64,000 nucleotides of DNA from Rhodoblastus sp963736175. GTDB lineage: Bacteria; Pseudomonadota; Alphaproteobacteria; Rhizobiales; Beijerinckiaceae. The notes under the pieces are model-generated. The model had not been told where the DNA came from, did no database searches, and saw only the letters and a program-made list of their open reading frames with translations. Shown here piece after piece: positions 50,898-60,951 of the stretch. Position 1 is the first letter of the stretch; each line of letters begins with the position of its first letter. Both the position numbers and the translations under genes were made by a program. The stretch is taken from contig CAVTNU010000039.1 of NCBI GenBank assembly GCA_963736175.1, positions 1-64,000 on the forward strand, in the 5' to 3' direction.

Positions 50898-53291
50898 ATG
50901 CGCCCGCGCACTGACCGACAGCCAGGCTATTTGCTGGCGCTTGGCTTCTTCAGCCTCGCCAGCCTCTATCTCGCCTGGCCCTGGCTGTCGGGCCAAGTGA
51001 CCATTCCCTGGGACGCCAAGGCGCATTTCCAACCGCAACTGACGTTTCTCGCCCATGCGCTGCACAGCGGGCAAAGCCCTTTCTGGACGCCCAATGTCTT
51101 CGCCGGCATGCCGCAGATCGCCGATCCGCAGTCGCTGATCTTTTCGCCGCCGTTTTTCCTGCTGGCGGCGCTCGATCCCGACCCCAGCTTCCAAGCCGCC
51201 GACGCCGTGGTTTTCTTGATGCTGACGTTTGGCGGCGTCGGCCTGATGCTCTATTTCCGCGATCAAGGTTGGCATGCCGCGGGCGCGCTCGTCGCGGCCT
51301 TGGCTTTCGCCTACGGCGGCTCCGCCGCTTGGCGAATCCAGCACATCAGTGAGGTTTTGAGCCTTTGCTGGTTCGGCCTGAGCCTGTTCGCGCTCGCTCG
51401 CGCGCTCGATCGTCGTTCAATCGTCTGGGGCGCGCTGGCCGGGCTGTTTTCCGGACTGATGGTGCTCGGGCGCGATCAGATCGCCTGGTTCTTTGTATTG
51501 ACGCTCACCGCTTACGTCCTGTGGCGCGCCTGGAGCGGGCCGGATCGCCTGCGCCGCGCAGCCGGCATGGCCGCGCCTTTGGCGGCGGGGCTGGTCGTCG
51601 GCCTGATCGTCGCCGGCCCGGTGCTGTTGTTGACGATCGAACTGGCGCGCCAGTCCAATCGCAGTGAAATCACGCTGCAGGGCGCCCTTTACGGCTCGCT
51701 CCATCCAGCGGCGCTGCTGACCGCTCTGAGCGCCAATCTTTTCTCCATTCACGGTCCGCAATCGGCCTATTGGGGGCCGCCTTCGACCGCTTGGGGCGTC
51801 AGCGATCTCTATCTGGCGCGCAACATGTCCGAGATCTATTTCGGCGCCCTTCCGGTCATGGCGCTGTTGGCGCTGGGCGTCGGACGCGGCTTCATATGCG
51901 CGCGCTCGGTGCGGTTTTTCAGCTTTGCGACATTGGCGCTGGCGATTTACGGCTTCGGCAAGTATACGCCGGTCTTCGCCGCCCTGTTCAACGTTCCGGG
52001 CGCGGATCTGTTCCGCCGCCCCGCTGACGCCACGTTTCCGATCGGCGCGTTGTGCGCCCTTCTGGGCGGCTATTGCGTGCATCGCGCCTTTTATTCGCCA
52101 GCGCGCAAGCTCGCCCTAGGCGTCCTGATCGTGTGTTGCGGATTCGCTGTCGCTCTGGCGCTGGCCTATGCCAAGGATCGTCTGGGCGTCGCGCTCGCGC
52201 CGCTTGGCTTTTCGGCGATCTTCGCCGCCCTGGCGCTCGCCCTGGTGGCCTTCGCGCCGAAACTCTCCGCCCATCCCGCGCGCGCCGTCTTGCTGGCGGG
52301 ACTGTTGACGACGTTCGATCTATCGCTCAACAACGCGCCGAACGAATCGACCGGATTGCCGCCGCAGACCTACGATGTCTTGCGGACAGCGACGCAAAAC
52401 GACACCATCGTCTTTCTGAAACAGGCCTTGGCGGCGCGCGCGGCGCCCGACCGGCGCGACCGCGTCGAACTCGCGGGCGTCGACTTTCAATGGCCCAACG
52501 CCGGGCTCACGCACGGCTTCGATCACGATTTGGGCTATAATCCGATCCGCCTGAAAATCTTCTTCGATGCGACGCACGCCAACGATCACGTCGCCACGCC
52601 GGAGCAGCGCGTATTCTCGCCGGCCTTTGCGTCCTACAGGTCGGCGATGGCCAACCTTATTGGTCTGCGTCTGATCGCCACCGGCGTTCCGGTCGAAGAG
52701 ATAGACAAAAGCTTGCGGCCTGGCGATCTGACGCTGCTGGCCCGCACGCGCGACGCTTATATTTATGAAAATCCGAACGCTCTGCCGCGCGTCCTGTTGG
52801 CGAGCCGCGCGCTCGCCGCTGACTTCGCCGCGCTTGAGGCAAACGGCGATTGGCCAGATGTCGATTTCCGCAAGGCGGTTCTGATCGACAGCGCCGATTG
52901 TCACGCCAATCCCTCCCTCGATTGCGCGTCGAAGCCGGCGGCTCTCGCGCAGGCGAGCGCCGGTTCGGCGCGACTGTCGAATTACGCGAATACGCAAGTC
53001 GATGTCGACGCCGACGTTCCGGCGGGCGGCGGATTTCTCGTTCTCAATGATGTCTGGCAAAGCTGGTGGAACGCCGCCGTTGACGGCGCGCCGGCGCCGA
53101 TCCTGCGCGCCAATCTGATGTTCCGCGCGGTCGCGGTTCCGCCCGGCCGCCACAGCGTGCGTTTTTCCTTCTCACCTCTGCGTGGTTTGACGGAAGTCTT
53201 TTCGGCGGCAGGCGGCGAAACCGACGCGATGGCGAAAATTTACCAGGAGGGCGGCGAAAAATCTCCGTCGTCATCCCTCTCTCGCCAATGA
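50898..53291 (+). CDS. YfhO-like multi-spanning membrane protein
   Basis: A 797-residue protein with about thirteen membrane helices in its first 480 residues and a soluble C-terminal domain of some 300 residues. The layout fits the YfhO/GT-C-type family that handles lipid-linked sugars. Motifs are WDAKAHFQPQLTFLAHALHSG, MPQIADPQSL (loop), and late beta-sandwich-like sequence (GGGFLVLNDVWQSWWNA). It starts two bases after ribA, but is more likely a member of the exopolysaccharide cluster that follows. Its 3' end overlaps the convergent Wzz gene by 52 bases. Confidence 0.75.
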   Translation: MRPRTDRQPGYLLALGFFSLASLYLAWPWLSGQVTIPWDAKAHFQPQLTFLAHALHSGQSPFWTPNVFAGMPQIADPQSLIFSPPFFLLAALDPDPSFQAADAVVFLMLTFGGVGLMLYFRDQGWHAAGALVAALAFAYGGSAAWRIQHISEVLSLCWFGLSLFALARALDRRSIVWGALAGLFSGLMVLGRDQIAWFFVLTLTAYVLWRAWSGPDRLRRAAGMAAPLAAGLVVGLIVAGPVLLLTIELARQSNRSEITLQGALYGSLHPAALLTALSANLFSIHGPQSAYWGPPSTAWGVSDLYLARNMSEIYFGALPVMALLALGVGRGFICARSVRFFSFATLALAIYGFGKYTPVFAALFNVPGADLFRRPADATFPIGALCALLGGYCVHRAFYSPARKLALGVLIVCCGFAVALALAYAKDRLGVALAPLGFSAIFAALALALVAFAPKLSAHPARAVLLAGLLTTFDLSLNNAPNESTGLPPQTYDVLRTATQNDTIVFLKQALAARAAPDRRDRVELAGVDFQWPNAGLTHGFDHDLGYNPIRLKIFFDATHANDHVATPEQRVFSPAFASYRSAMANLIGLRLIATGVPVEEIDKSLRPGDLTLLARTRDAYIYENPNALPRVLLASRALAADFAALEANGDWPDVDFRKAVLIDSADCHANPSLDCASKPAALAQASAGSARLSNYANTQVDVDADVPAGGGFLVLNDVWQSWWNAAVDGAPAPILRANLMFRAVAVPPGRHSVRFSFSPLRGLTEVFSAAGGETDAMAKIYQEGGEKSPSSSLSRQ

Positions 53292-54886
53292 GGCCGCGAC
53301 CGGCGTGGTGGGGGCGGATCGAAATCGTCATCGTCGTCCGGCTCATAACCGCGCTGACGGCGCCGGGCGAAGGCGTAGCGGCTGGTCGCCTCGGGTCGCG
53401 CCGCTTCGGAGAAAAATTCATCGAAGGCGCGATCGTCTTCCTCTTCGTCCCGTCGTCCGCCCGACGACGCGCGTTGGCGAACCACGCCGTTGCGCCACCC
53501 TGACGCTCGCGTCAGACCGACGAGAAGGCCAACGAAAAGTCCGGCGCTTGCGGCGATCGGCAAGACCAGGAGGGGCAGCGGACTCGACGCCTTGAGCGGC
53601 GGACTCGCGGCGGCGATAATCCGCGCCGGCGGGCTGTCGGCCTCTTGCTGCGCCAGCGAGTCTTCAAGTTTGGAGAATTTGTCGTAGGAGCCACGCGCGA
53701 CTTCGACATCGCGTTCGAGCTGGCGCAACGGCAGATTGTTGCGGCTGGTTTCGTTCGATTGCGCCTTCAGGCGGTCGAGACCATGCGTCAATTGCTGTTC
53801 GTTGCCCTGCTCGGTGAGATAATCGTTCTGCGCCGAAGCGGCGATGCGGTTCAATTCGTCGACCAACAAGGCGCGCACGCGATCGGCTTGCGCTTGCGCT
53901 TCAAGCAAAGCGGGGTGGCGTTCGCCTAAAGTGCGCGCCAGCCGCGCCACCTCGCGTTCGGAGTCGGCCTGTTGGCCGCGCAGACGCTCGATAGTCGGCG
54001 ATTTCAGCGCCTCGTCCGCGGCGCCCACCCGTCCTTCGCGCGCGGCGCGCTGAATCTGATCAAGGCGGGCTTTGGCGGCCGAAACGCGTCCGCGCGCCAG
54101 ACCGAGCTCGCGCGTCGCTTCCGCGATCTGCAGTTCGTTCGAGCGCAGACCGTCCGCGGCGACAATGTGGTTGGCGCTTTTATAGGCTTCGACCTTGGCT
54201 TCGGCGAGGGCGATGTCCTTGGCGAGCTGTTCGAGTTTCTGGCGAACCCAATTGGCGTCGTTCTGCGCGGCCGACACGCGCGCTTCGATTTGATCCTGAT
54301 TGTAGGCGCGCGCCAGTCCGTTGGCGAAGTCGGCGGCTTGTTGCGGCGTTCGGGCGGTCGCCGTGATTTCGACGACATAGGTGCGCTCAGGCCGTTTGAT
54401 GACGAAGGAATCGGCCAACAGTTTGAGATCGGCGCCGCCGGGCAGGCTAGGGGCGCCGCCGAGCAGACGCGACAGGAGCCCGCCCTGCGAGCGGTTGAAT
54501 ATCGGGTCGGCGGCGAGGTTTTCGGATTTCGCCAACCGCGCCAGAACCGTTTGCGCGGTCAGCAACTTGACCTGGCTGTCGACGGCGAGCGCGTCGCCGA
54601 CCGGATTTAGCCCGCCCGCCTCCGACATCGTGTGGCCAAGACGGGGGTCGAGCAGCAGCGAGGCCGAGGCGGCGTATTTTTTTGGCGCGAGCAATAAATA
54701 CGCGCCGCCGAGCGCAAGTCCGCTCAGAAGGCCGATCAGGACCGGCCATCGGCACCGCCACAACAGGCCCAGGACGTCGCCGTCGGCGTGCGTGTCCTCG
54801 GCCGCGGGTTGGCGTGCGCGCGCGGCAAGGCGGCCCGGCGCTGAACGCCGGTAAAATTCGCCCGAATAGCCACTGCTGACGCGCAT
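53240..54886 (-). CDS. Wzz/GumC-type polysaccharide co-polymerase
   Basis: A 548-residue inner-membrane protein that controls chain length of exported polysaccharide. Helix 1 is at about 48-67 and helix 2 at about 437-460, enclosing a long periplasmic region with coiled coil (about 190-420). The Wzz signature is in KKYAASASLLLDPRLG. No tyrosine-kinase domain follows helix 2. Instead there is a 90-residue tail of alternating Asp/Glu and Arg clusters (RRDEEEDDRAFDEF, DDDDDFDPPPP). It forms an operon with the downstream polymerase and is separated from it by 15 bp. The tail is unusual for the family. Confidence 0.87.
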   Translation of the reverse strand: MRVSSGYSGEFYRRSAPGRLAARARQPAAEDTHADGDVLGLLWRCRWPVLIGLLSGLALGGAYLLLAPKKYAASASLLLDPRLGHTMSEAGGLNPVGDALAVDSQVKLLTAQTVLARLAKSENLAADPIFNRSQGGLLSRLLGGAPSLPGGADLKLLADSFVIKRPERTYVVEITATARTPQQAADFANGLARAYNQDQIEARVSAAQNDANWVRQKLEQLAKDIALAEAKVEAYKSANHIVAADGLRSNELQIAEATRELGLARGRVSAAKARLDQIQRAAREGRVGAADEALKSPTIERLRGQQADSEREVARLARTLGERHPALLEAQAQADRVRALLVDELNRIAASAQNDYLTEQGNEQQLTHGLDRLKAQSNETSRNNLPLRQLERDVEVARGSYDKFSKLEDSLAQQEADSPPARIIAAASPPLKASSPLPLLVLPIAASAGLFVGLLVGLTRASGWRNGVVRQRASSGGRRDEEEDDRAFDEFFSEAARPEATSRYAFARRRQRGYEPDDDDDFDPPPPRRSRPHWRERDDDGDFSPPSW

Positions 54887-54901
54887 AAACCGGATAAGCC
54901 T

Positions 54902-56359
54902 TTATGAAACGCGGCGCCCAACGCCACCCGAAGTCGAATATTTATGCAAGAATGGTTGAGAAAGCCCTTCCGGCGCGATTTCCTCGAGGCTGAGCGGGCG
55001 CGTGTCGCGGCGCAGGATCAGCAATATGACCGCGGCCAGCAGCCCCAGGCCGGTGGATTTGCCGGAAATCGACGTCGACGTGCTGGCGATGACGAAAAAG
55101 ATCGCGAGCACGGCGCCCGCGCCCACGCCCGCGGCGCGATAGAGCGCCAGACAATAGGCGGCGATTCCGGTCAGCAGCACGCCGGCGACGATCAGGCCGA
55201 ATTGCAAGGCGAAAACGATCCAGAAACTTTCAATGCCGAATTCCAGCCCTTCGACGCGCTGTATGGTCGCCAGCAATTCCGGGTCGGGCCTCAGCAGCAG
55301 TTCCTCCCAGGAAAAGACCTTGAACAGGTCGAACATGACGAGGCGCGCGTTGGCGCTGCCGGCGTCTTCGGAGAAACGCTGGATCACCGTATCGAAAACG
55401 CCGGCTCCATAGGCGCCGGCTAAAGCCAGAGCCATGCCGATCGCCGCCGCGCCGCCGATCGCGGCCTGAGACGCGCTGAAACGGCGGCGGCCGATGGCGA
55501 CGTCGAACAGGATCGTCGCGGCTTTCCAGGCCAGGAAAATATAGGTCAACGCCATGCCGGCGCGCCCGCCGAATGTGGCGAGCGAGATGACGGCGAGGCC
55601 CATCGCCGGAAATCTGATGATCGCCGGGAGCCAGCGCGCGCCGCCCTCGGCGAGGGCGACGACAAAGGCGCTGGTCGTCATCGCGTTGGACAGAGGATGG
55701 CCGAGCAACGCGGTGGAGCGATTGTCAAGCGCCAGCGCGGCGCGCCAATCGAAGATCAAGTCGGTGCGCGAAGGGTCCGCCGACACGTCCGGCGGCAAAT
55801 CGACGGTGACCAACCGCCATGAGGAGACGCCTTCGATCAGACCGACAACGCTGTTGGCGGTGAGAAACAGGCAAAGCAGCAGGCCGAGCCGCCGCGCCGT
55901 CGTCTCGTCGAGATCCTCGATAAGCCAGAACAAGGCGAAGGGGAGCAAAAACGAGTCGAAGAAGGGCGTGATCGGATTTTTGGCGATCAACGCGGCATGC
56001 AGGGCGGCTATGGCTACGCCGGCCGCAAAGAGCAGCAACTCCGGATATCGGGTCAGCTTGGCGCTGATCTGGCGCGCCGGGCTGCGCTCGCTCGCCAGCC
56101 GCGCCGCCAAAGCGAGAAATATCGCGAAACTGCCGGGATGGACTTTTTCGAGGAAGGAGCCGCCGCTCGAGGCGTAATTCTTGAAGCCGAGGCCGTCGAG
56201 GGCGAGAGACGACAGCAGAAAGATCGCCGACACGCCGGCAAAGAGGAGGACATCGGCGACGATGCTCAGCGCCGGCCGCATTCGGGACGGCGACAATTCA
56301 CCGGCGCGTTCATTGCTGTTGAACGCGGAACCGAACCGCCCGTATCCATCAAGGCGCAT
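54902..56359 (-). CDS. Polysaccharide polymerase/ligase (VpsF/Wzy-like)
   Basis: A 485-residue protein with about eleven membrane helices and a large loop containing DRSTALLGHPLSNAMTTS. This fits O-antigen-ligase/Wzy-type polysaccharide polymerases, which link repeat units in the periplasm. The ATG at 56359 follows GGAACAGG. It lies directly upstream of the Wzz gene on the same strand, the usual pairing of polymerase and chain-length regulator. Confidence 0.78.
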   Translation of the reverse strand: MRLDGYGRFGSAFNSNERAGELSPSRMRPALSIVADVLLFAGVSAIFLLSSLALDGLGFKNYASSGGSFLEKVHPGSFAIFLALAARLASERSPARQISAKLTRYPELLLFAAGVAIAALHAALIAKNPITPFFDSFLLPFALFWLIEDLDETTARRLGLLLCLFLTANSVVGLIEGVSSWRLVTVDLPPDVSADPSRTDLIFDWRAALALDNRSTALLGHPLSNAMTTSAFVVALAEGGARWLPAIIRFPAMGLAVISLATFGGRAGMALTYIFLAWKAATILFDVAIGRRRFSASQAAIGGAAAIGMALALAGAYGAGVFDTVIQRFSEDAGSANARLVMFDLFKVFSWEELLLRPDPELLATIQRVEGLEFGIESFWIVFALQFGLIVAGVLLTGIAAYCLALYRAAGVGAGAVLAIFFVIASTSTSISGKSTGLGLLAAVILLILRRDTRPLSLEEIAPEGLSQPFLHKYSTSGGVGRRVS

Positions 56360-56595
56360 GGGCCTGTTCCTGCAACTTCGCGCCATGGCGTATTCCTGGA
56401 AAGCGCCGGCCTTTTGAACAAGACTATGCGGTTGGACGAAGGCGCCGCCAAAAAGACGTCGGTCTTTCAGGGCAAGGCTATTCAGTTGCGGCGAACACGA
56501 CGCGCGCAGCCGACGCCCGCGGATCGGCCGACGCGTCCCAATTCAGAAAATTAAGACATCATCAAGCTTAAGGCCGCGTTAACGGCGGCAGCGCG

Positions 56596-58086
56596 TCAAT
56601 AGGCGTTGGCGTAGGCCTTACGCGAAAACACCGTCATGAACAGAATGCGCAGATCGAGCCAAGGCGACCAATTGTCGATGTAATAGAGATCGTGTTCGAC
56701 GCGGTCGCGGATTTTTTCCTCGGTATTGAGCTCGCCGCGCAGGCCATTGACCTGCGCCCATCCGGTGATGCCGGGTTTGACGTTATGCCGGCGCGCCGAA
56801 AGCGCGATCGAACGTTCGAACATCTGGTCGTGCGCCAAGGCGTGCGGGCGCGGCCCCACAAGCGACATGTCGCCAAGGATGACGTTGAAGAGCTGCGGCA
56901 GTTCATCAATATTGGTGCGGCGGATGAAGCGGCCGACGCGCGTGATGCGCGCATCGGAACGGCTTACCTGACGCAATTGCGCGTTGTCCTCCATCGTGCT
57001 CAGCGAGCGAAATTTCACGATGCGGAAAGGCACCTGATTGAAGCCGTAGCGGCGTTGCAGAAAGAACGCTGGTCCCGCGCTGTCGAGCTTGATGGCGACG
57101 GCGACGAGAAGAAAAAGCGGCGACAAAACGATGACGGCGCAGGTCGCGGCGAACAGGTCGAATAGCCGTTTCAACGCGATTTCGCTGATGGACAGCGGGC
57201 GTCGGACCAGTTTCAGGCTGGCGATCGGCCCGATCTTGTCGATGCGCGCGTCGCCAAAGCGGTCGAGCACGCGCTCCGGCCCCAGATGAATGGCCGCCGG
57301 AATCCGCATGAAAGCGTCGATGCAGGCGTCGATTGTTTCCGTTTCGTGCCAGGGCGTGAGAATGTAGATATCGTCCGGACGGAAAATGCGAGCGCTCGCC
57401 GCCGCCAGCAACAGGTCTTCGCGGAGCGTCTTGCGACCGCGCAGCACGGCGGCGCTGACAATATTGATCCCATGCGCCCAGGGCTGATAGCGCTCTGAGA
57501 AGACAGTCAATTCTTCTTCATAGCCAACGAGAAAAACGCGTCGGGTCAGTACGCCGTTGGCCTTTGCCGCCCTTCGCGCGGCATAGCCCATCGCGGCGCG
57601 CACGCCGATCGTCGTCAAGCCGCCGCCGGCGTAAAAGAGCAAAGCGGCGCCGCGCGATATTTCGGACGAGGTCTTGGAGAGGAAGGCCACCGCCAGACCT
57701 CCCAGAAACGACATTGTCCAGATTTCCAGCGTGCGCCGAATGGAATTGTCATTGTTGAGGAAGCTTTGAAATCCGTCGGCGCCGCGCATCAGATTGGCGG
57801 CGGCGAACAGCGCGGTCGTCAGCGCGCCGATATGCATCGTCATCTCGATCGGCGCGCGCCAGGCGTAAACAGCGCGATGGTAGAAGTCGGCCGTGACGAA
57901 GGCGACCGTCAACAGGGCCAAGGTGTCGAAAAAGAAGGCGAAAACCGAGAACGCCGCGCGCATCGCCGCGCCGTCGGCGCGTGGCAGCGCGTTCGCCCAC
58001 GACGCTTTGCGCTCGCCAGCCTCCCGCGAGACGGCGCTGGGGCGATGCTCGATCGCGAGGCCATTGCGCATTCGAATTAAGGACAT
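56596..58086 (-). CDS. Undecaprenyl-phosphate sugar transferase (initiating enzyme)
   Basis: A 496-residue protein. Four N-terminal helices, a Rossmann-like domain (RRVFLVGYEEELTV near 183), and the C-terminal catalytic domain of the bacterial sugar transferase family from about 305 (KRLFDLFAATCAVIVLSPLF, FRIVKFRSLS, GRFIRRTNIDELPQLFNV, SLVGPRPHALAHD, KPGITGWAQVNGLRG). It puts the first sugar phosphate on undecaprenyl phosphate. The ATG is at 58086. It is divergent from the methyltransferase, with about 260 bp in between. Confidence 0.92.
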   Translation of the reverse strand: MSLIRMRNGLAIEHRPSAVSREAGERKASWANALPRADGAAMRAAFSVFAFFFDTLALLTVAFVTADFYHRAVYAWRAPIEMTMHIGALTTALFAAANLMRGADGFQSFLNNDNSIRRTLEIWTMSFLGGLAVAFLSKTSSEISRGAALLFYAGGGLTTIGVRAAMGYAARRAAKANGVLTRRVFLVGYEEELTVFSERYQPWAHGINIVSAAVLRGRKTLREDLLLAAASARIFRPDDIYILTPWHETETIDACIDAFMRIPAAIHLGPERVLDRFGDARIDKIGPIASLKLVRRPLSISEIALKRLFDLFAATCAVIVLSPLFLLVAVAIKLDSAGPAFFLQRRYGFNQVPFRIVKFRSLSTMEDNAQLRQVSRSDARITRVGRFIRRTNIDELPQLFNVILGDMSLVGPRPHALAHDQMFERSIALSARRHNVKPGITGWAQVNGLRGELNTEEKIRDRVEHDLYYIDNWSPWLDLRILFMTVFSRKAYANAY

Positions 58087-58345
58087 GGGTGTTCCATTTT
58101 GGAGCGGAAGTATGACAGTTGCAAGCGCGTCGAATTACCTAGTGGCGACGAAGCAAAGTTCGCGCCGCCGCCGTCGACGGACGCCGCCGCGGCCGGGTCC
58201 AGCGGCGCGACCGGCGCTTACAGCTCGCGCGCTTGCCGGAATGGCCGGAACGGGCCAGATTGCCGGGCGGTCGCATGCCGATCGGCAGTCGGGCGTGGAT
58301 CGGCGCGTCGCTTGGCCTGGCGGGCGCCGGGGAGGGAGGCGGAAC

Positions 58346-59164
58346 GTGACATCGGCCATCGTCGACCCATTCACAAAATTCAAGGCGCTCCAGCGCGAGG
58401 CTTGGGCGGCGTTCGCGCCGGTGGAGATATTCACCGCCCCGCCGGCGGCGAAATTGGTGAAGTTCGCGCAGGCTACGCCCGGGCGGCGCGTACTCGACGT
58501 GGCGTGCGGGACGGGCGTCGTGGCGGTCACCGCCGGCCGGCTCGGCGCAAGGGCGTCGGGGCTCGACCTGTCGCCCGCCCTTCTCGACCGCGCCCGCCGG
58601 AACGCCTCCATCGCCGCCGTCGATATCGATTTCGTCGAGGGCGACGCGGAGGCGCTGCCCTATCCGGACGCCTCATTCGATGTCGTTCTCAGTCAGTTTG
58701 GCCATATCTTCGCGCCGCGTCCCGACGTCGCGTTGGCCGAGATGCTGCGCGTGCTCAAGCCCGGCGGCCGCATCGCGTTCTCCGCCTGGCCGCCTGAAAT
58801 GCTGACGGGCCAACAGTTTGAGCTGATCGAGCGATATTCGCCCGCGCCGCCGGCGGGCGCGGCGCGACCGGCCTCGCCCGCGTTGTGGGGCGATCCCGCC
58901 GTCATCCGCGAAAGGTTCGGCGAACGCGTGAACGACCTGCAATTCGCGCGCGACGCGATGATCGTGCCGACGCTCAGCGTTCGACACTCCCGCGTTGCGC
59001 AGGAGGCGACGACCGGCCCCCTGACCAAGCTCGTCGAGGCGCTTCAAACCGATCAGCCGAAACTGGCGCGACTTCGCGCCGAATATGAGGGCCTGCTGGC
59101 GCAGGCCTTTGAAGACAACGTCTTGCGTCTGCATTTCATCATGGCGCGCGCCGACAAGCGGTGA
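58346..59164 (+). CDS. SAM-dependent methyltransferase (class I)
   Basis: A 272-residue methyltransferase of the UbiE/MenG-like class I fold. Motif I is VLDVACGTG (49-57), the acidic motif II GLDLSPALLD follows, and DASFDVVLSQFGHIF and LRVLKPGGRIAFSAW are the post-motifs. The start is GTG at 58346, seven bases after GGGAGGGAGGCGG. An open frame begins earlier but overlaps the divergent gene. It may methylate a sugar of the exopolysaccharide, but the substrate is not indicated. Confidence 0.8.
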   Translation: MTSAIVDPFTKFKALQREAWAAFAPVEIFTAPPAAKLVKFAQATPGRRVLDVACGTGVVAVTAGRLGARASGLDLSPALLDRARRNASIAAVDIDFVEGDAEALPYPDASFDVVLSQFGHIFAPRPDVALAEMLRVLKPGGRIAFSAWPPEMLTGQQFELIERYSPAPPAGAARPASPALWGDPAVIRERFGERVNDLQFARDAMIVPTLSVRHSRVAQEATTGPLTKLVEALQTDQPKLARLRAEYEGLLAQAFEDNVLRLHFIMARADKR

Positions 59165-59324
59165 AGCGCGCGGCCTTGATCGATCCGTCGCGACGCCAGC
59201 AAGAAAGAAAGAATCTTAATCTTGAGGCGTCAATCTTCGGCCATTGTGTTTCGCCGCCGCCGTCATCCGGCGTAAGCATTGGCCTCCGCGCTGGGCCCGC
59301 CCGTTTCCGAGACCGTTTTCACCG

Positions 59325-60776
59325 ATGTTGATCCGCCATACGCTCCTGTATCTGCCCGCTCAACTGCTGGGGCCGCTGACGCAATTCATCGCGGCGGTCG
59401 TGTGGACGCATTGGATGGCGCCCGACGCCTATGGCGTCCTCACCTATGTCATGGCGGCGCAGGAGCTGCTCTATCTGGTTTCGCTGTCGTGGTGGGCGCA
59501 GTTCACCTTGCGCTATCTTTCCCGATACGACGCCGCGCGGGAAAGCGACGTCTATCTGCGCGCCGAAGGCGCGGTGCTGAGCGCCGCCGCCGTCGTTCAG
59601 TCGCTGGGCGCGGTCGCGATCCTTTTCGTCGTCGATCAGCATCCGAGCCTTGGTCTGATGGCCAGCGCCATTTTCTTTTCGCTGACCCGGTCGCTGACGA
59701 TGCACCTCGGCGAACGGGCGCGGGCGCGCGCGCAGATCGCCTATTACACTGTAGCGCAGACGGCTGGTCCAGTGGCCGGTTTCGTCCTGGCCTACGCGTT
59801 GGCGGTCTATGGATCGGCTTCGCCCGCCGCCGCGCTGGCCGGCTATGGCGCCGCGCAGGCGCTCGCTCTGGCCTGGCTGTGGATCAAACTCTCGGTGACG
59901 ATCGATTTTCGCCGTCCCGAACGTCCGGTGATCGAAAAAGCGCTGCGCTTCGGCGCGCCGCTGATCGCCGCTGGCGGCATCGCCTGGGTCAGCCTCAACG
60001 CCATTCGCGTCGTCGTCGAACATCTGGGTTCGGCGGACGCCTTGGGGTTGCTGTCGGTCGGCTGGGGGCTGGGCCACAGGCTCGCCAATACGGTCGCCAT
60101 GCTCGTCACCGCCGCGGCTTTTCCTTTGGCCGTCAAACGGTTGCAGGAAGGCTCCCGCGCCGACGCGCTGGATCAGCTCGGCCTGTCCGGCGCCTTGCTG
60201 TTCGGCTGCGTCGCGCCCGCGACGGTCGGCGTTATGCTGGTCGCTCCGCAGCTGGTCGACTTGATCATCGCCGCGCCGTTTCGCGCCGCGACCTTGTCGG
60301 TTTTGCCGTTGGCGGCTCTGGCCGGCGGCGTGCGCAACATGCGCATTCATTTTTCCGATCAGGCTCTGCTGTTGTTTGAACGCACGAAGCTGGGCATAGG
60401 TCTCAACGGCGCCGAAGCCGTGCTGGCCATCGTCGGGTCGATCGTCGGCTTCCAACTTGACGGCGTTGTCGGCGCGACGGCGGGCGCCCTGGCCGCCATC
60501 ATCGTCGCCGCGATGCTCGGCTTTGTCATGACGGCGGCCTATTTCGGCTTGCGGCCGCCGTTTCGGCATATCGCGCGCATCGCGCTGGCGACCGCCGCGA
60601 TGGGCCTTTCCCTCAAACTCGGCGGCGTCAGCGCCATAGGCGGGCCGGTTATGGGCCTTTGCCTCGCCATCGCCCAAGGCGTCGTGGTCTATGCGCTGGC
60701 TTTATCCGCGCTTTATCCCACTGAGACGCGGATGGGCATGGCGCGTTTGCGCGCTCTGGCGTCAGCGCGGCGTTAA
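59325..60776 (+). CDS. Wzx-like polysaccharide flippase
   Basis: A 483-residue protein with about twelve membrane helices of the MOP/Wzx superfamily, which flips lipid-linked repeat units to the periplasmic side. The start ATG at 59325 opens with MLIRHTLLYLPAQLLGPLTQ, the first helix. The typical Wzx loop is in YLSRYDAARESDVYLRAEG. It is the only candidate flippase in the cluster. No sign of damage. Confidence 0.85.
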   Translation: MLIRHTLLYLPAQLLGPLTQFIAAVVWTHWMAPDAYGVLTYVMAAQELLYLVSLSWWAQFTLRYLSRYDAARESDVYLRAEGAVLSAAAVVQSLGAVAILFVVDQHPSLGLMASAIFFSLTRSLTMHLGERARARAQIAYYTVAQTAGPVAGFVLAYALAVYGSASPAAALAGYGAAQALALAWLWIKLSVTIDFRRPERPVIEKALRFGAPLIAAGGIAWVSLNAIRVVVEHLGSADALGLLSVGWGLGHRLANTVAMLVTAAAFPLAVKRLQEGSRADALDQLGLSGALLFGCVAPATVGVMLVAPQLVDLIIAAPFRAATLSVLPLAALAGGVRNMRIHFSDQALLLFERTKLGIGLNGAEAVLAIVGSIVGFQLDGVVGATAGALAAIIVAAMLGFVMTAAYFGLRPPFRHIARIALATAAMGLSLKLGGVSAIGGPVMGLCLAIAQGVVVYALALSALYPTETRMGMARLRALASARR

Positions 60777-60951
60777 GAATGACCATTATGGAAGTTCGCG
60801 GGAGCCTCACCGCGCCGCCTGTTTTCATTGAGACATTCGGCCCTATGGTCACTTGACATTCGCCCTTCATTCACGAATTCGGGGCAACCTTGTACATATT
60901 GCGCATCGGCGGCTTTGCCGCCGGCGCGAAGATTGGACGTGAATTTTGGCA

